This document shows positions 8,785 through 17,568 of a stretch of DNA of 64,000 bases, in pieces. Source of the stretch: CAWEPK01 sp963835595 (GTDB lineage: Bacteria; Desulfobacterota; Syntrophorhabdia; Syntrophorhabdales; WCHB1-27). The position numbers and the translations under genes are program-made. A model generated the notes under the pieces. That model did not search any database. It was given only the letters and a program-made list of their open reading frames with translations, and was not told the origin of the DNA. Each line of letters opens with the position of its first letter. Position 1 is the stretch's first letter. The stretch is taken from contig CAWIGL010000002.1 in NCBI GenBank assembly GCA_963835595.1, positions 1,550,001-1,614,000 of the forward strand. Reading direction: 5' to 3'.

Positions 8785-8943
8785 ATGGAAAGCTACGTGT
8801 GCACCGTCTGTGGTTATATTTACGATCCCAAGGAAGGCGACCCGGGCGCCGGCATAGCGCCCGGCACCCCGTTCGCAGACCTGCCCGATACGTGGGTCTG
8901 CCCTGTTTGCGGCGCGGCCAAGACGGAGTTCGAGAAGGCATGA
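8785..8943 (+). CDS. Rubredoxin
   Basis: 52-residue mononuclear iron electron carrier with the two canonical ligand knuckles CTVCGY (near the N-terminus) and CPVCGA (near the C-terminus), and the conserved aromatic/acidic core YIYDPKEGD and PFADLPDTWVCP. Rubredoxins in anaerobes feed superoxide reductases, rubrerythrins and oxygen reductases. ATG 8785 is preceded by the ribosome site GGAAGGAGG. Its stop overlaps the start of purC (ATGA), so the two are translationally coupled, an unusual pairing with no obvious shared pathway. Confidence 0.95.
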   Translation: MESYVCTVCGYIYDPKEGDPGAGIAPGTPFADLPDTWVCPVCGAAKTEFEKA

Positions 8944-9848
8944 CAGGCAGCATGGGGGCGGGCGGGATATTGATAGAGACGAAGCTTAGCGGCATCGGCA
9001 CGCCGAGAAAGGGCAAGGTGCGCGATATCTACGATCTGGGGGATACGCTCCTGATCGTTGCGACCGACCGCGTCTCCGCCTTTGATGTCGTCCTGCCGAC
9101 GGGCATACCGGACAAGGGCAAGGTGCTCAACCAGCTTTCCCTTTTCTGGTTCGGGATGGTGTCCGACATCGTGAAGAACCACGTACTCGAATCTGACGCG
9201 GACCGCTACCCCGCGTCTCTACGGAAGTATGCGGACGCCCTGCGCGGCAGGAGCATGATAGTGAGAAAGGCAAAGCCCTTTTCCGTGGAATGCGTCGTCC
9301 GGGGTTACCTGGCGGGGTCGGGCTGGGCCGAGTACAGGGAAAGGGGGAGCGTCTGCGGCATCGCGCTGCCCGCCGGCCTGCGGGAGTCGGTGCGCCTTCC
9401 CGAGCCGGTCTTCACGCCGACCACCAAGGCGGAGGAAGGGCACGACGAGGCGGTCTCCTTCGAGCAGTGCGCCGCCATAGCGGGGCAGAAAGAGGCCGCA
9501 CAGCTTAAGGACCTGAGCCTCTCGATCTATAAAAGGGCGGTCTCTTACGCAGAGTCGAAGGGCATAATCATAGCGGACACGAAATTCGAGTTCGGCGCAG
9601 CAGGCGGGGAGACGATCCTGATAGACGAGGTCCTGACGCCCGACTCGTCGAGGTTCTGGTCTGCCCGCGACTATGCGCCGGGCAAGGGGCAGGACAGCTT
9701 TGACAAGCAGATCGTCAGGGACTATCTGAACACCCTCGACTGGGGCAAGACCTACCCCGGCCCCGGCCTGCCGGCCCCCATCGTCGAGAAGACCGCAGCG
9801 CGATACCGGGAGATCTTCGAGATACTGACGGGAAGCCGCCTCAAATAA
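8940..9848 (+). CDS. purC: Phosphoribosylaminoimidazole-succinocarboxamide synthase
   Basis: SAICAR synthetase of de novo purine synthesis: joins aspartate to CAIR with ATP. 302 residues, the long form typical of yeast-like and many bacterial PurC. It shows GKVRDIYDLGD for the nucleotide loop, ATDRVSAFDVVLPTGIPDKG, CVVRGYLAGSGWAEY, FTPTTKAEEGHDE and LIDEVLTPDSSRFW, all PurC signatures. The ATG at 8940 overlaps the rubredoxin stop; an internal ATG at 8952 is an alternative. No other pur genes lie nearby. Confidence 0.96.
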   Translation: MTGSMGAGGILIETKLSGIGTPRKGKVRDIYDLGDTLLIVATDRVSAFDVVLPTGIPDKGKVLNQLSLFWFGMVSDIVKNHVLESDADRYPASLRKYADALRGRSMIVRKAKPFSVECVVRGYLAGSGWAEYRERGSVCGIALPAGLRESVRLPEPVFTPTTKAEEGHDEAVSFEQCAAIAGQKEAAQLKDLSLSIYKRAVSYAESKGIIIADTKFEFGAAGGETILIDEVLTPDSSRFWSARDYAPGKGQDSFDKQIVRDYLNTLDWGKTYPGPGLPAPIVEKTAARYREIFEILTGSRLK

Positions 9849-9886
9849 TAAGCGTCGGCGCAAAGGAATACGGATCGAAAGATGGG

Positions 9887-9915
9887 GCACAGGGTCCCCG
9901 GACAGGACCCTGTGC
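9887..9915 (+). terminator. Hairpin terminator between purC and the HU gene
   Basis: Perfect 11-bp stem GCACAGGGTCC/GGACCCTGTGC (9887-9897, 9905-9915) with a 7-base loop, between convergent genes. It is followed by TATTATTATTA rather than a pure T-run, so termination is likely but not certain. Confidence 0.55.
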
Positions 9916-9927
9916 TATTATTATTAC

Positions 9928-10200
9928 CTAAGCCAGGGCGTCCTTCATTGCACTTGCCGGCGAGAATTTCGGCGCCTTCTTCGCCTGAATCTTGATCTCT
10001 TTTCCTGTGCGCGGGTTCCTGCCGGTGCGGGCCTTCCTTTCCACGACTGAGAACGTGCCGAACCCTGTAACCGTTACGCGGTCGCCTTTCTTCAGGGACT
10101 CCTTTACCGCTGCCACGAAGGCGTCTATAGCCTTCTCTGCCTGGGTTTTCTTGATTGCCGCGCCTGCTGCCACTTTGTCGACAAGATCTTTCTTTGTCAT
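9928..10200 (-). CDS. HU-family DNA-binding protein
   Basis: 90-residue nucleoid protein. It has the HU fold in full: MTKKDLVDKVA at the N-terminus, the dimer core GDRVTVTGFGTFSVVERKARTG and the DNA-bending arm GRNPRTGKEIKI with its conserved proline, ending FSPASAMKDAL. The ribosome site AAAGGAGGTGAAGTGAC lies just upstream. It is monocistronic and convergent with purC. A second HU/IHF-type gene is present at 34.3 kb. Confidence 0.95.
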   Translation of the reverse strand: MTKKDLVDKVAAGAAIKKTQAEKAIDAFVAAVKESLKKGDRVTVTGFGTFSVVERKARTGRNPRTGKEIKIQAKKAPKFSPASAMKDALA

Positions 10201-10434
10201 GTCACTTCACCTCCTTTCGCTCCAAGACTGGCGGTTTTATAGGTATTATCATCCCTCAAGGGAACATTGTACGTGTTTTTCGAGCGCAAGGAAATAAAAA
10301 TCGCACTTTTCCGGTCGAAAAAAGGTGGAAATTATCGAATAAGGGTCTTACTTTATCATTGTCCGCCGGAAAGGGCAGCGTCTTTTTTTCCGTCCGACGG
10401 CCCGAAGTACCCGGAAGCATGGGTTTTAGGCTCT

Positions 10435-10463
10435 TTGCCTTTACGCGAGGAATATGTTATCCT
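10435..10463 (+). promoter_or_regulatory. Candidate rpsU promoter
   Basis: TTGCCT (10435-10440), a 17-base spacer and TATCCT (10458-10463). It would give a leader of about 190 bases before rpsU. The rest of 10201-10659 shows no gene. Confidence 0.35.
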
Positions 10464-10659
10464 ACGGGCTGATATTTCTCCTGTTTTCGAACCTCCGTTT
10501 ATCCGTACCAAAGCGATCGCAGACAGAGAGATAGTCAGTTGTGGGATATACGCTGGTCTGTTGCTATTTTTTGCTTGATTCGGGCTGCTCCACGGGGGTC
10601 GAAGGCTTTGAGGCGCCGGGCCGGATGATAAAACGCTAAAAGACGAAAACGAGGTAAGT

Positions 10660-10866
10660 GTGGCGAACGTAGAGGTAAACGACGGCAACATCGAGAAGGC
10701 GATCAAGGCGCTCAAGCGCATGCTCCAGAGAGAAGGCATCCTCAAGGAGATCAAGAGGAGGAGCTTTTACGAGAAACCGTCCGAGAGGGAGAGGCGCAAG
10801 CAAAGGGAAGCGAGGAAGCGGCGTCTCCGGGCGGAGAGGAGAAAACAGGCCTCAGGCAGGGATTAA
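10660..10866 (+). CDS. rpsU: 30S ribosomal protein S21
   Basis: 68-residue small-subunit protein, starting at GTG 10660 after a GAGGTAA ribosome site. It has the family pattern VEVNDGNIEKAIKALKRMLQREGILKEIKRRSFYEKPSERERRK and a strongly basic C-terminal helix. S21 helps base-pairing of 16S rRNA with the Shine-Dalgarno sequence. It stands alone, without the dnaG-rpoD neighbours seen in enterobacteria. Its long, hairpin-rich 3' flank is noted separately. Confidence 0.95.
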   Translation: MANVEVNDGNIEKAIKALKRMLQREGILKEIKRRSFYEKPSERERRKQREARKRRLRAERRKQASGRD

Positions 10867-10981
10867 AGACCCTGTTGCTTGCAGCAGGGTATCCGCTAAA
10901 CGCCTTTCGTGAGGGGGGACGACCCGCTAAAGCGGGTACCCCGGCCAGCTTTGCTGCTGGAGGGGGCGCGGAAGCCCCAAC
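10867..10981. repeat. Cluster of short hairpins downstream of rpsU
   Basis: Four short inverted repeats follow one another: ACCCTGTTGC/GCAGCAGGGT (10869-10890), ACCCGCT/AGCGGGT (10922-10937), CCAGC/GCTGG (around 10945-10960) and GGGGC/GCCCC (around 10963-10979). None has a T-tract. The stretch separates convergent genes; termination or mobile-element debris are both possible. Confidence 0.4.
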
Positions 10982-11718
10982 CTAGATCCCCCACCCTCCC
11001 GATACCGTGATTGTCGCGCCGGTGATGAACGAGCTGTCGCCGGACGCGAGAAAGGCCGCAGTCCTTGCCACCTCTTCCGGCTCCCCCATCCTTCCGAGCA
11101 GCGTATCCGCTATGATAGGCGCCGTGTACTTCCCCGGCATCCGCTCCATGGGCGGCGTGCGGATAAGACCGGGGACTATAGCGTTGACCGTCACCCCGTC
11201 CCTGCCGGCCTCCCGCGCAACGCTCTTCGTCAGCCCTATCACTGCCGCCTTTGCAGTGCAGTAGGCGGCCTCCCCTTTTGCCCCGGAAAGCCCGTAAATC
11301 GAGCTTATATTGATGATCCTGCCCCAGCCGGCGCTGCGCATCCCCGGCAAGAGGAGCTTTATAAGCAGGAAAGGGACGAGCACGTGGATGCCCAGGACCT
11401 CGCCGAAGCCCCTCCTGTCCACCCTTGCCGTCGTGCCGGGCCGGTCGAAGCCCGCGTTATTCACCAGGATATCGACCGGCACTCCCCCCCGATGCCCCCG
11501 ATGAGGCGTTTCAGCCGCTCCGTCTGCATCAGGTCGATGACATGGCCCTCGGCCGTGCCGCCCCGTGCGGTTATGCCCTCGACAACGCGGGGCAGGGTCC
11601 GGCTGTTCTTGTCGAGGAGGATGAGGCGCGCGCCTTTTTCGGCGAAAACCTCCGCGCACGCCCGGCCGATGCCCTGGCCTGCGCCCGTGATCAGCGCCGT
11701 ATGTCCGGATAAGTCCAT
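10982..11718 (-). CDS. Short-chain dehydrogenase/reductase, FabG-like (one apparent frameshift)
   Basis: Classical SDR NAD(P)-dependent oxidoreductase of about 245 residues. The N-terminal half has the cofactor glycine motif TGAGQGIGRA; the second half has NNAG, the catalytic Ser in ISSIYG and the YCTAK (YxxxK) motif, ending with the FITGATITVSGGWGI tail of 3-oxoacyl-ACP-reductase-like enzymes. The two halves are in different frames, joined across a run of seven C bases at 11484-11490, a likely length error. The specific substrate cannot be told: FabG or another hydroxyacyl dehydrogenase. Confidence 0.8.
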
Positions 11719-11872
11719 CCGCTATTTTAAGCGAGAAGGGCGGCGATAGCAACAGGATCGTACGCCGGAAACCCCCTTCCTGATCCGCCGCAGGGCTTCG
11801 CCGTTCTTTCGCCGCCCGCTCTACTCATCCGCCCTAGCCTGCAAAAAATACTTGTATTCCGCCCCGTTCCTG

Positions 11873-11901
11873 TTAAAATAAAAAGTGCGTGGTGGTATAA
11901 A
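11873..11901 (+). promoter_or_regulatory. Candidate promoter of the ABC transporter operon
   Basis: TTAAAA (11873-11878), a 17-base spacer and TATAAA (11896-11901), about 110 bases before the binding-protein start. The -35 match is weak. Nothing else is recognised in 11719-12012. Confidence 0.35.
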
Positions 11902-12012
11902 TTCGCCCCTAGGATTCGCCCACAAGAGACGGAAGGACGCTAACGACATTGGCAGCGACGGTTCTTCGGTTTTTTCTCCCGACAGCTAATCATTTTTTCT
12001 AAGGAGGAAGAC

Positions 12013-13305
12013 ATGGAAAAGACGAGACGCGAGTTTGTCAAGTTGGTCGGAGGGGCTGCATTGGGCGCAGGCATGGTGCTGGCCGGCAGCGGCAAGGCCC
12101 AGGCCCAGGCGAAACCGGCAAAGGGTGTGCCGTCCGAGCCGGTGAGGATCGGGGCGATGCCCGGCCTGTCCGGCGTCATCGCCGTCCCCGGCACTGCGGC
12201 CTGGCGCACTACCCAGATGTGGGCCGATGAAATCAATGCATCGGGCGGCATCCTGGGCAGGAAGGTCGAGCTCCACATGGAAGAGGAGACGAGCGCCAAA
12301 GACTGCGTGGAGCGCTTCAGAAAACTGACCCTGGACAGGAAGTGCGACGTTATCGTGGGCCTGATGTCAACAGGGAACGGCCTTGCCGTCGGGCCGCTCG
12401 CGGAGGAGCTGGGCCAGTTGTGGCTCGCCTGGGACGCGACAACGCAAAAGGGCGTCGTCGAGACGATGCCGAAGACGCGGTTCGGCTTCAGGAGCACCGA
12501 CAACGAGGCGGAGGCCATAGGCGGCGCCATCATGACTGCCAAGTTCTTCCCGAACGTCAAGACGGTCGCAGGGATCAACAACGACTACTCCTACGGCAGG
12601 GACTGCTGGGACTCGTACCAGGCGGTCCTGAAGCACTTCAACCCGGGCGTGAAATTTGTCGAGGCCCTCTGGCCCAAGCTGGGGGAGACCGAGTTTACCT
12701 CCCACATCGCCGCCCTCAAAAGGGCCAACGCGGACCTCATAATGACGAGCTTCTGGTCTGGCGACGTCCCCATACTGATGAAGCAGGCGACGGCTGCGGG
12801 CCTCTTCAAGAAATCGAAGGCGTGCTTCACGACGGGAGGGGGCGCCCACTACACGCTCAAGAAAGAGTTCACCCCGGAGGGGATCATCCTCGGCTACAAC
12901 AGCCTCTATTTCAAGTGGACCGACACGTGGCCGCTCCTCACGAAGTTCGTCAACGCCTACTACGGGAAATATAAGGAATACCCCGTCTACGAGTGCGACC
13001 ATGCCTATTTCGTCCTGGAGGCGTACAAGGAGGCCGTCGAGAAATGTTACGGCATCCTCAAGAGATGGCCGACCAAGGAAGAGATCGGGAAGGTGCTCTC
13101 CGGCATCCAGGTGCCCTCCTACTCCGGGTTCCGGGGATACAGGGAGGACAACATCATGTCCTGCAACTTCTTCATGGGCCTGACTACGCATAAGAACCCC
13201 TACGATTTCGTCACCATCAACCAGATGCAGGTCCTCACGCCCGTACAGATCATGAAGCCGACCGCTGCGGCCAAGCTCTACGAATGGATCAAGGGGTGGA
13301 AATAA
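12013..13305 (+). CDS. ABC transporter substrate-binding protein, branched-chain amino acid/urea type, Tat-exported
   Basis: 430-residue type-1 periplasmic binding protein. The N-terminus MEKTRREFVKLVGG is a near-perfect twin-arginine signal (TRREFVK) followed by a hydrophobic stretch and an AQAQA cleavage region, so it is exported folded. The mature protein opens with VRIGAMPGLSGVIA and has WADEINASGGILGRKVEL, typical of LivK/UrtA-like proteins; length exceeds E. coli LivK (about 370) and fits amide/urea or aromatic-ligand binders. The ligand cannot be read from sequence. The ribosome site AAGGAGGA precedes the ATG, and two permease and two ATPase genes follow in order. Confidence 0.9.
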   Translation: MEKTRREFVKLVGGAALGAGMVLAGSGKAQAQAKPAKGVPSEPVRIGAMPGLSGVIAVPGTAAWRTTQMWADEINASGGILGRKVELHMEEETSAKDCVERFRKLTLDRKCDVIVGLMSTGNGLAVGPLAEELGQLWLAWDATTQKGVVETMPKTRFGFRSTDNEAEAIGGAIMTAKFFPNVKTVAGINNDYSYGRDCWDSYQAVLKHFNPGVKFVEALWPKLGETEFTSHIAALKRANADLIMTSFWSGDVPILMKQATAAGLFKKSKACFTTGGGAHYTLKKEFTPEGIILGYNSLYFKWTDTWPLLTKFVNAYYGKYKEYPVYECDHAYFVLEAYKEAVEKCYGILKRWPTKEEIGKVLSGIQVPSYSGFRGYREDNIMSCNFFMGLTTHKNPYDFVTINQMQVLTPVQIMKPTAAAKLYEWIKGWK

Positions 13306-13325
13306 CGTGCCGGTAAAGGGCTGAT

Positions 13326-14213
13326 ATGGAGACCGTTCTCAATATATTGTTCAGCGGCGTCTTCCACGCCTCGACGCTTTTCCTGGTGGCCGCGGGACTT
13401 CAGGTCGTCTTCGGCGTCCAGAAGGTGTTCAACCTGGCCTGCGGCACGCTTTATGCTCTGGGCGCCTATTTCGGCATCACCGTGGTAAGGCTTCTCGTTG
13501 ACCACGGCTTTCCCGAGCCGCTTTTCATCCTGCCCCTGATCGCGGCGGGTCTGGTTATCGGGCTGCTGGTCGGTCCTTTCATAGAGAGGGGGCTGATGCG
13601 CTTCGTCTACGACAGGGACGAGACGTTTCAACTGCTTCTGACCTTCGGGATCGTCATGATGCTGGAAGACGTCATAAAGTTCGTCTGGGGGACGTCCCCC
13701 CAGAGCACGGGCGGGATCGACATGGTGTACGGGCAGTTGAGCGTCTTCGGCGCAACCGTTCCCGTCTACAACCTGATCGTCATCGCGTGCAGCGTGGTGA
13801 TCGCGGTCCTCATCGGCTACATACTCATGAGCACAAGGTTCGGCAGGATCATCCGGGCCACGGCGGACAAGAAGGAGATGAGCGAGGCCCTGGGCATCAA
13901 CATGAGGTCCGTCTACATAAAGGTCTTCACCCTCGGCACGGTGCTCGGAACGTTGGGCGGCGCCCTCGTCATCCCGGCGGGGGCCGCCGTCTCCGAGATG
14001 GGGATGGACCTCATCGTCCTGGCCTTCGCCGTCGTCGTCATCGGCGGGCTCGGCAGCATGAAAGGGGCGCTTGCCGGCGCCCTTATCGTGGGCATCCTCA
14101 AGTCGGTCGCCATCTCTATTTACCCGGAGCTTGAGATGCTCACCATCTATTTGATCGTGATCGTCGTTCTCGTAGTCAGGCCGCAGGGGTTGTTCGGGGG
14201 CGCAAGGGTCTGA
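13326..14213 (+). CDS. livH: Branched-chain amino acid-type ABC transporter permease LivH
   Basis: 295-residue inner-membrane permease with about eight hydrophobic segments. LivH-family landmarks include GLQVVFGVQKVFNLACGTLYALGAY near the N-terminus, the EAA-like cytoplasmic loop IRATADKKEMSEALGINM and the C-terminal GGLGSMKGALAGALIVGILKS. It starts 20 bases after the binding-protein gene and its TGA overlaps the ATG of livM. Confidence 0.92.
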   Translation: METVLNILFSGVFHASTLFLVAAGLQVVFGVQKVFNLACGTLYALGAYFGITVVRLLVDHGFPEPLFILPLIAAGLVIGLLVGPFIERGLMRFVYDRDETFQLLLTFGIVMMLEDVIKFVWGTSPQSTGGIDMVYGQLSVFGATVPVYNLIVIACSVVIAVLIGYILMSTRFGRIIRATADKKEMSEALGINMRSVYIKVFTLGTVLGTLGGALVIPAGAAVSEMGMDLIVLAFAVVVIGGLGSMKGALAGALIVGILKSVAISIYPELEMLTIYLIVIVVLVVRPQGLFGGARV

Positions 14214-15199
14214 TGGAAACGCCCTTCGGAACAGCCCGCATCGGGAAAACGAAGATATTCGCCATCGCCGCGGCCGGCGTTTTCCTCCTGTGCGTGCCGC
14301 TCTTTGCCGGCGAGTTCTTAAGCTACCTGATGCTGACGTTCTTCGCTTACGCGATCACCGTCATGGGCTTTAACCTGCTCTTCGGGTACACGGGCCTCCT
14401 CTCTTTCGGCCATGCCCTCTTCATGACCGTAGGGGCCTATACGGCGGCGTTTTTGACGGACAACTTCGGGGTGCCCTATATGGAGGTGATCCTCGTCGTC
14501 GCCGTCCTTGCCGCGGCCGTCCTCGCCGCCCTTATCGGGGCGATCTGCGTCCGGTACATCAAGATTTACTTCGCCATGCTGACCTTGGCGTTCGGGATGC
14601 TCTTCTACACGTTCCTCCTCAAGTTCTATTACCTTACCGGCGGCGACGAGGGGATGCGTGTCTTGAGGCCCTATCTTTTGGGCTTCGACCAGTCGGCCAT
14701 ACCGAAGATGGATTTCCTGACGGGACGCTATTACGTCTATGCCTTTGTAGTGCTGGCGATCCTGACGCTCGTTTTATGGAAAATCGTTTCCTCCCCTTTC
14801 GGGCTCTGCCTGAAATCGATCAGGGACAACCCGGAGAAGGCGGAATACCTCGGGGTTAGCGTCAGGAAATACCGCTGGTGGGCCTTCGTTATCTCTGCGG
14901 CGTATGCAGCCGTGGGCGGGGCGATCCTGGCCCCTGCCGTCGGCCAGGTCGATCCGGGGCTTACCTACTGGACCCAATCTGGGACGCTCGTCTTCATGAC
15001 CCTCCTCGGCGGCTTCCAATATTTCTTCGGGCCTATCATAGGCGGCATCATCTACATCTTCCTCCAGGACCGCGTGATGTCCCTCACGACTTACTGGAGG
15101 TTCGTCTTCGGCGCGATCCTCGCCTTCGTCGTCATCGCCGCGCCCGGCGGGGTCTCCGGCGTGATCGGCTCCCTCATGAAAAGGAGGGCGCGGACGTGA
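14213..15199 (+). CDS. livM: Branched-chain amino acid-type ABC transporter permease LivM
   Basis: 328-residue second permease with about nine membrane segments. LivM hallmarks: FGYTGLLSFGHALFMTVGAYTAA, the loop LKSIRDNPEKAEYLGVSVRKYRWWAFVISAAYA and GGFQYFFGPIIGG. The start overlaps livH (ATGG over TGATGG) and the end overlaps the GTG of livG, showing tight translational coupling. Confidence 0.92.
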   Translation: METPFGTARIGKTKIFAIAAAGVFLLCVPLFAGEFLSYLMLTFFAYAITVMGFNLLFGYTGLLSFGHALFMTVGAYTAAFLTDNFGVPYMEVILVVAVLAAAVLAALIGAICVRYIKIYFAMLTLAFGMLFYTFLLKFYYLTGGDEGMRVLRPYLLGFDQSAIPKMDFLTGRYYVYAFVVLAILTLVLWKIVSSPFGLCLKSIRDNPEKAEYLGVSVRKYRWWAFVISAAYAAVGGAILAPAVGQVDPGLTYWTQSGTLVFMTLLGGFQYFFGPIIGGIIYIFLQDRVMSLTTYWRFVFGAILAFVVIAAPGGVSGVIGSLMKRRART

Positions 15200-16005
15200 G
15201 CGGGATGGCGCCGAAAGGGACCCTTTCTGCGGACGATCTCCGCAAGTATTACGGGGACTTCCGCGCCCTCGACGGGGTGAGCTTCTCGATAGGCGAAGGG
15301 GAGTTCGTCTCCATCATCGGGCCGAACGGGGCGGGCAAGACGACGCTCATCAACCTTTTGACGGGCCTTTTCTCCCCGACGACGGGGAAGGTCTTCTTCA
15401 AGGGGGTGGAAGTGACCGGGATGGGGCCGGGGAGGCTGTCGAAAATGGGCCTCGCCCGGAGCTTCCAGCTCGTCAATATCTTCCCCAGCTTCTCGGTCCT
15501 CGAATTCCTGATGGTCGCAGTCGTGTCGAGGCTCGGCAAGGGCGGTCATTTCTTCTCGTCCCTTCCGGCGGACAAGTTGGTGACGGACGAGGCGATGGAG
15601 GTCGCGTCCCTCTTCGGGCTTGAGAAGAAGAAAGACATGCTGACGAAGAACCTGCCTCAAGGGGACAAGAAGATGCTCGACGTTGCGTCGGCCTTTGCGC
15701 TCCACCCGGAGGTGATCCTCCTCGACGAGCCGACGAGCGGCGTGAGCACGGGCGACAAGAACAGGATCATGGAGACCCTCGTATCGGCCTCCAAAAAGAT
15801 GGGCATAAAATCGATCGTCCAGGTCGAGCACGACATGGACCTCGTTTTCTCGTACTCGGACCGCGTGATTGCCATTGTCGCCGGGAAAATCCTCGCGGAC
15901 GGGCCGCCTGCCGAGATAGAGAAAGACGAAGAGGTAGTCTGCACGGTGATGGGCCAGAAGGAGTGCTTCAAGACGTTCAGCGCGCTGCTGAACAGGGAGG
16001 GCTAA
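15196..16005 (+). CDS. livG: Branched-chain amino acid-type ABC transporter ATPase LivG
   Basis: ATPase with Walker A GPNGAGKTTL, Q-loop region, an altered signature (LPQGDKKMLDVASA rather than LSxGxQR) and Walker B VILLDEPTSGV followed by the H-loop VEHDMD. About 269 residues. GTG 15196 overlaps the livM stop; ATG 15205 is an alternative. The signature LPQGDKK is a variant of the usual LSGGQ/LSYGQ, seen directly in the sequence. Confidence 0.9.
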   Translation: MSGMAPKGTLSADDLRKYYGDFRALDGVSFSIGEGEFVSIIGPNGAGKTTLINLLTGLFSPTTGKVFFKGVEVTGMGPGRLSKMGLARSFQLVNIFPSFSVLEFLMVAVVSRLGKGGHFFSSLPADKLVTDEAMEVASLFGLEKKKDMLTKNLPQGDKKMLDVASAFALHPEVILLDEPTSGVSTGDKNRIMETLVSASKKMGIKSIVQVEHDMDLVFSYSDRVIAIVAGKILADGPPAEIEKDEEVVCTVMGQKECFKTFSALLNREG

Positions 16006-16013
16006 AAAAGGAG

Positions 16014-16729
16014 ATGGCGGGCGTCCTCGAAATTAAGGACTTGAACGTCTACATCGAGGCAAGCCATATCCTGCGCAACGTCTCGCTGGAGCTGGGCGAG
16101 AGTGAGGCGGTCTGTCTCATCGGCAGGAACGGGGCGGGCAAGACGACTCTCCTTCGGAGCATCATGGGGTTCAATAAGCCTGTCTCCGGGAGCGTCACGT
16201 TCATGGGGCGGGAGATCACGGGGACGCCCACGTACAGGATCGCCCTGTCCGGGATCGGCTATTCGCCGGAGGAAAGCGAGATCTTCGCAGACCTTACTAC
16301 GCTTGAGAATATAGAGATCGCGACGTGGATGCGCCGGACCGCGCAAAAGGCGGAAGAGAGGATAAGCAGGTCGTACGCCGTCTTCCCGGCCCTTGAGCGC
16401 TACAAGGCAAGGAAAGGGACGCAGATCAGCGGGGGCGAAAGGAAGATGCTCTCCGTTGCGAGGGCGCTGGCGATGGACCCCCATATACTCCTGCTCGACG
16501 AGTGCTTCGAGGGGTCTCGCCTGTAGTCATCCCTCAGATAGCCGCGAGCATCCACGAGATCATGAAGATGGGGCGCTCGATCCTGATGGCAGAGTCGAAC
16601 ATCTACCACGTCCCCGACTACGTAGACAAGATATATGTTATAGAGCGCGGGGAGATGATCTTTGCGGGCAAGCCGGCGGAGCTGCTCGACGACAAGGCCG
16701 CGCTGAAGATCGTCGCAGGGGCGGCCTGA
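16014..16729 (+). CDS. livF: Branched-chain amino acid-type ABC transporter ATPase LivF (one apparent frameshift)
   Basis: Second ATPase, about 238 residues. Walker A GRNGAGKTTLL, signature ISGGERKMLSVARAL and Walker B ILLLDECFEG are in the first frame. The frame shifts at about 16510-16516 (GAGGGGTCTCGCC) and LSPVVIPQI, then the switch region ILMAESNIYHVPDY and the end continue in the next frame. The H-loop His of normal LivF (VEQN/VEHN) is replaced here by AESN, as also seen in some LivF. Walker B Glu is Cys-flanked (DECFEG), standard for LivF-like proteins being DEPSxG. ATG 16014 follows an AAAAGGAG site. Confidence 0.82.
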
Positions 16730-16772
16730 AAGGCCGGATATAAGGGAAAAAGCGGAAAGACAGAGGCGAAAC

Positions 16773-17567
16773 GTGCTGATTATAGGCGAGAGAATAAACG
16801 CGTCCCGTAAATCGATAGCGGAGGCCATCGCTTCGCGGGACGCCGCGTTTATAAGGAGCGAGGCGGCTGCGCAGGCTGCGGCAGGGGCCGACTACATAGA
16901 CGTCAACGCGGGGACCTCGGAAGCCAGGGAGGCTGAGGACCTGGCCTGGCTCATAGAGACCGTCCAGGAGGCGACGGAGAAGCCCCTTTGCATCGACACC
17001 CCGGACCCCGCAGTGATGAAGGCCGTCCTCCCGCTGGTCAGGAAAACGCCCATGATAAACTCGATTACCCTTGAGGCTTCCCGCCTCGAAGGCGTCCTTC
17101 CCCTCGTTGAGCAATACAGGGCGAAGGTCATAGCCCTTTGCCAGTCGTCAGAGGCCATTGCGGAGACGACCGACGCGAAGGTGCGGATGGCGGCCGGGCT
17201 TGCGGCGAAGGTGGGGGAGGCGGGCATACCCCTCGACGACCTTTACATCGACCCGCTTGTTTACCCCGTTGCGACGAACAACCTTTCCGCGGAGGCCACC
17301 CTGGGGGCAATCGAGGAGATCATGAAGGGGATTCCGGGCGTCCACACCACGTGCGGCCTGACGAACGTCTCCTACGGGCTTCCCAAAAGGAAGCTCGTCA
17401 ACCGGACCTTCCTCGTTGCAGCCGTTGCCAGGGGCCTCGACTCCGCCATCCTCGACCCTACGGACAACGAGCTTTTCGGGGCGCTCAAGGCAGCGCTGCT
17501 CATCAGCGGCAAGGACGACTACTGCGTGGACTACATAACGGCCTTCAGGGAAGGAAGGCTCGGATGA
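16773..17567 (+). CDS. Methyltetrahydrofolate:corrinoid methyltransferase, AcsE/MtrH-like
   Basis: 264-residue pterin-binding TIM barrel. It opens with the family motif IGERINASRKSIAEAI and has GADYIDVNAGT, then PLCIDTPDPAV and INSITLE, and YIDPLVYPVATNN; these are the pterin-binding residues of AcsE, MetH and MtrH-like enzymes. Such proteins move a methyl group between tetrahydrofolate and a corrinoid Fe-S protein (Wood-Ljungdahl) or other corrinoid partners (demethylation). No acsCD or corrinoid protein is adjacent, so the direction is open. GTG 16773 is the start. It lies 44 bases after livF and its stop is one base before the next gene, suggesting co-expression. Confidence 0.88.
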   Translation: MLIIGERINASRKSIAEAIASRDAAFIRSEAAAQAAAGADYIDVNAGTSEAREAEDLAWLIETVQEATEKPLCIDTPDPAVMKAVLPLVRKTPMINSITLEASRLEGVLPLVEQYRAKVIALCQSSEAIAETTDAKVRMAAGLAAKVGEAGIPLDDLYIDPLVYPVATNNLSAEATLGAIEEIMKGIPGVHTTCGLTNVSYGLPKRKLVNRTFLVAAVARGLDSAILDPTDNELFGALKAALLISGKDDYCVDYITAFREGRLG

Positions 17568-17568
17568 C

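Noticed and set aside
8660..8940. A longer purC beginning at about 8670
   Set aside because: The extension overlaps the whole rubredoxin gene and the repeat; the family sequence starts only at 8940-8952.
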